A stretch of DNA of 43,751 bases from Nemertoderma westbladi. Lineage: Eukaryota; Xenacoelomorpha; Nemertodermatida; Nemertodermatidae. Shown here piece by piece: positions 43,186 to 43,751 of this stretch. The notes beneath the pieces are model-generated. The model did not search any database, was not told the DNA's origin, and saw only the letters and a program-made list of their open reading frames with translations. Each line of letters starts with the position of its first letter. The stretch's first letter is position 1. The DNA lies in contig JAUCBJ010007506.1 in assembly GCA_032718475.1 (NCBI GenBank), forward strand, positions 1 through 43,751. Reading direction: 5' to 3'. Both the position numbers and the translations under genes were made by a program.

Positions 43186-43405
43186 GTAAAGTCAATCGCC
43201 AGAGACTTGACTTTACCTGACATACTTGACTTGACTTGACATTGACTTGAAATATACCCCATTTGGCTTTGTCATCCTTCAGTTGATATAATTCAATTCT
43301 CATACTTGATTTGACATACACATACTTGACTTGAAATTCTTCTGCCAAAAGAAGTCAAATATGCTAAGTTAAGTACGTCAACTTTAAGTCAAGTAAAGTG
43401 ATCAC
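43186..43405. repeat. Cluster of TTGACTTGA / TCAAGTCAA motifs
   Basis: The word ACTTGACTT or its complement occurs about ten times in 220 bp, on both strands, with the outer copies facing each other. It looks like a degenerate foldback structure with no coding content. Confidence 0.55.
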
Positions 43406-43621
43406 TTAAACAGGCTATGATTTCTACATTATTTATGTATACATTTTGTCATTGTCACCACTATATTTCGTCAATTTAAGTCGATGAAATGCCAAAGGTA
43501 GGAAAAAATAAACATTTAAAGTCACAAATACGCCACAAATAATCCAAGTCGACATTTTATATATAGGAATATATAATGTAACAAATTCTCCAATCGGTGT
43601 TGCTAAAACGCCTTTCGTATA

Positions 43622-43680
43622 AAAAATAAATCTAAAGGGTTACAAATACGACGTATTTGTAACCCTTTAGATTTATTTTT
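43622..43680. repeat. Perfect palindrome, 29-bp arms, 1-nt spacer
   Basis: 43622-43650 and 43652-43680 are exact reverse complements around a single A. It lies three bases from the next palindrome. Confidence 0.95.
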
Positions 43681-43683
43681 AAA

Positions 43684-43751
43684 CTTTCCGCGATGTGAAG
43701 ACAAGCTTTGTATGTGACGACATACAAAGCTTGTCTTCATATCGCGGAAAG
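43684..43751. repeat. Near-perfect palindrome, 32-bp arms, 4-nt loop
   Basis: 43684-43715 pairs with 43720-43751 around GACG, with one mismatch. It reaches the last base of the window, so it may extend further. Confidence 0.95.

Noticed and set aside
1-43751. CRISPR array or bacterial operon
   Set aside because: Tandem repeats here are contiguous or inverted arrays without regular unique spacers, and the genes are eukaryotic with introns.

Overview
The window reads as nuclear DNA of an animal, most likely a marine invertebrate (deuterostome or lophotrochozoan; I cannot fix the phylum). The reasons are spliced genes with GT-AG introns, an orthologue of the animal protein RSU1, an animal-type NMNAT, the first coding exon of a non-muscle myosin II heavy chain, a C2H2 zinc-finger gene, and a dense load of animal transposable elements (RTE-like LINEs, a BEL/Pao retroelement, hAT-like and other TIR elements, a tRNA-derived SINE). 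Nothing bacterial, plasmid or CRISPR-like was seen. The palindromes ACCGGT and AGGCCT, poly-G/poly-C runs and inverted-repeat elements are conspicuously common.

Layout. 1-2771: repeats (a 74-bp dispersed segment, a LINE tail fragment, a cluster of palindromic 20-mers). 2772-3110: first coding exon of non-muscle myosin II on +, with a splice donor but no further myosin exon recognised. 4639-6924: a DNA transposon with ~338-bp inverted termini and a broken unknown ORF, sitting between two runs of exactly 26 C. 6925-8240: one LINE nested in another. 8945-9658: intronless NMNAT on -. 9786-10585: a foldback element whose ends are inverted 21-bp tandem arrays. 12998-14293: nine-finger C2H2 gene on -. 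15046-18734: two head-to-head LINE copies forming ~0.8-kb inverted arms. 19464-21462: nested TIR elements and a second foldback element with inverted 15-bp arrays.

24061-30536: the complete RSU1 gene on - (six exons, 279 codons, one GC-AG intron). Its introns host a tRNA-SINE, a MITE, a three-level nest (hAT-like element > PIF/Harbinger-like TIR element > LINE) and a foldback element carrying tRNA-type Pol III boxes.

32983-39870: a gag-like ORF with a CCHC zinc knuckle and, upstream of it on the same strand, a 1092-residue BEL/Pao pol ORF lacking its N-terminus. This order (pol then gag) is reversed from normal. 40822-41868 on +: an intact AT-rich intronless ORF of 348 residues that I do not recognise, with a TATA box in front and an array of octamer-like/dyad motifs behind. 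The window ends in two nearly perfect 59- and 68-nt palindromes.

The host genes (RSU1, NMNAT, myosin, zinc finger) do not form a pathway; they are neighbours embedded in transposon-rich DNA. The best candidates for something undescribed are the poly-C-flanked transposon, the inverted-array foldback elements, the 348-residue ORF with its dyad array, and the permuted gag/pol arrangement.
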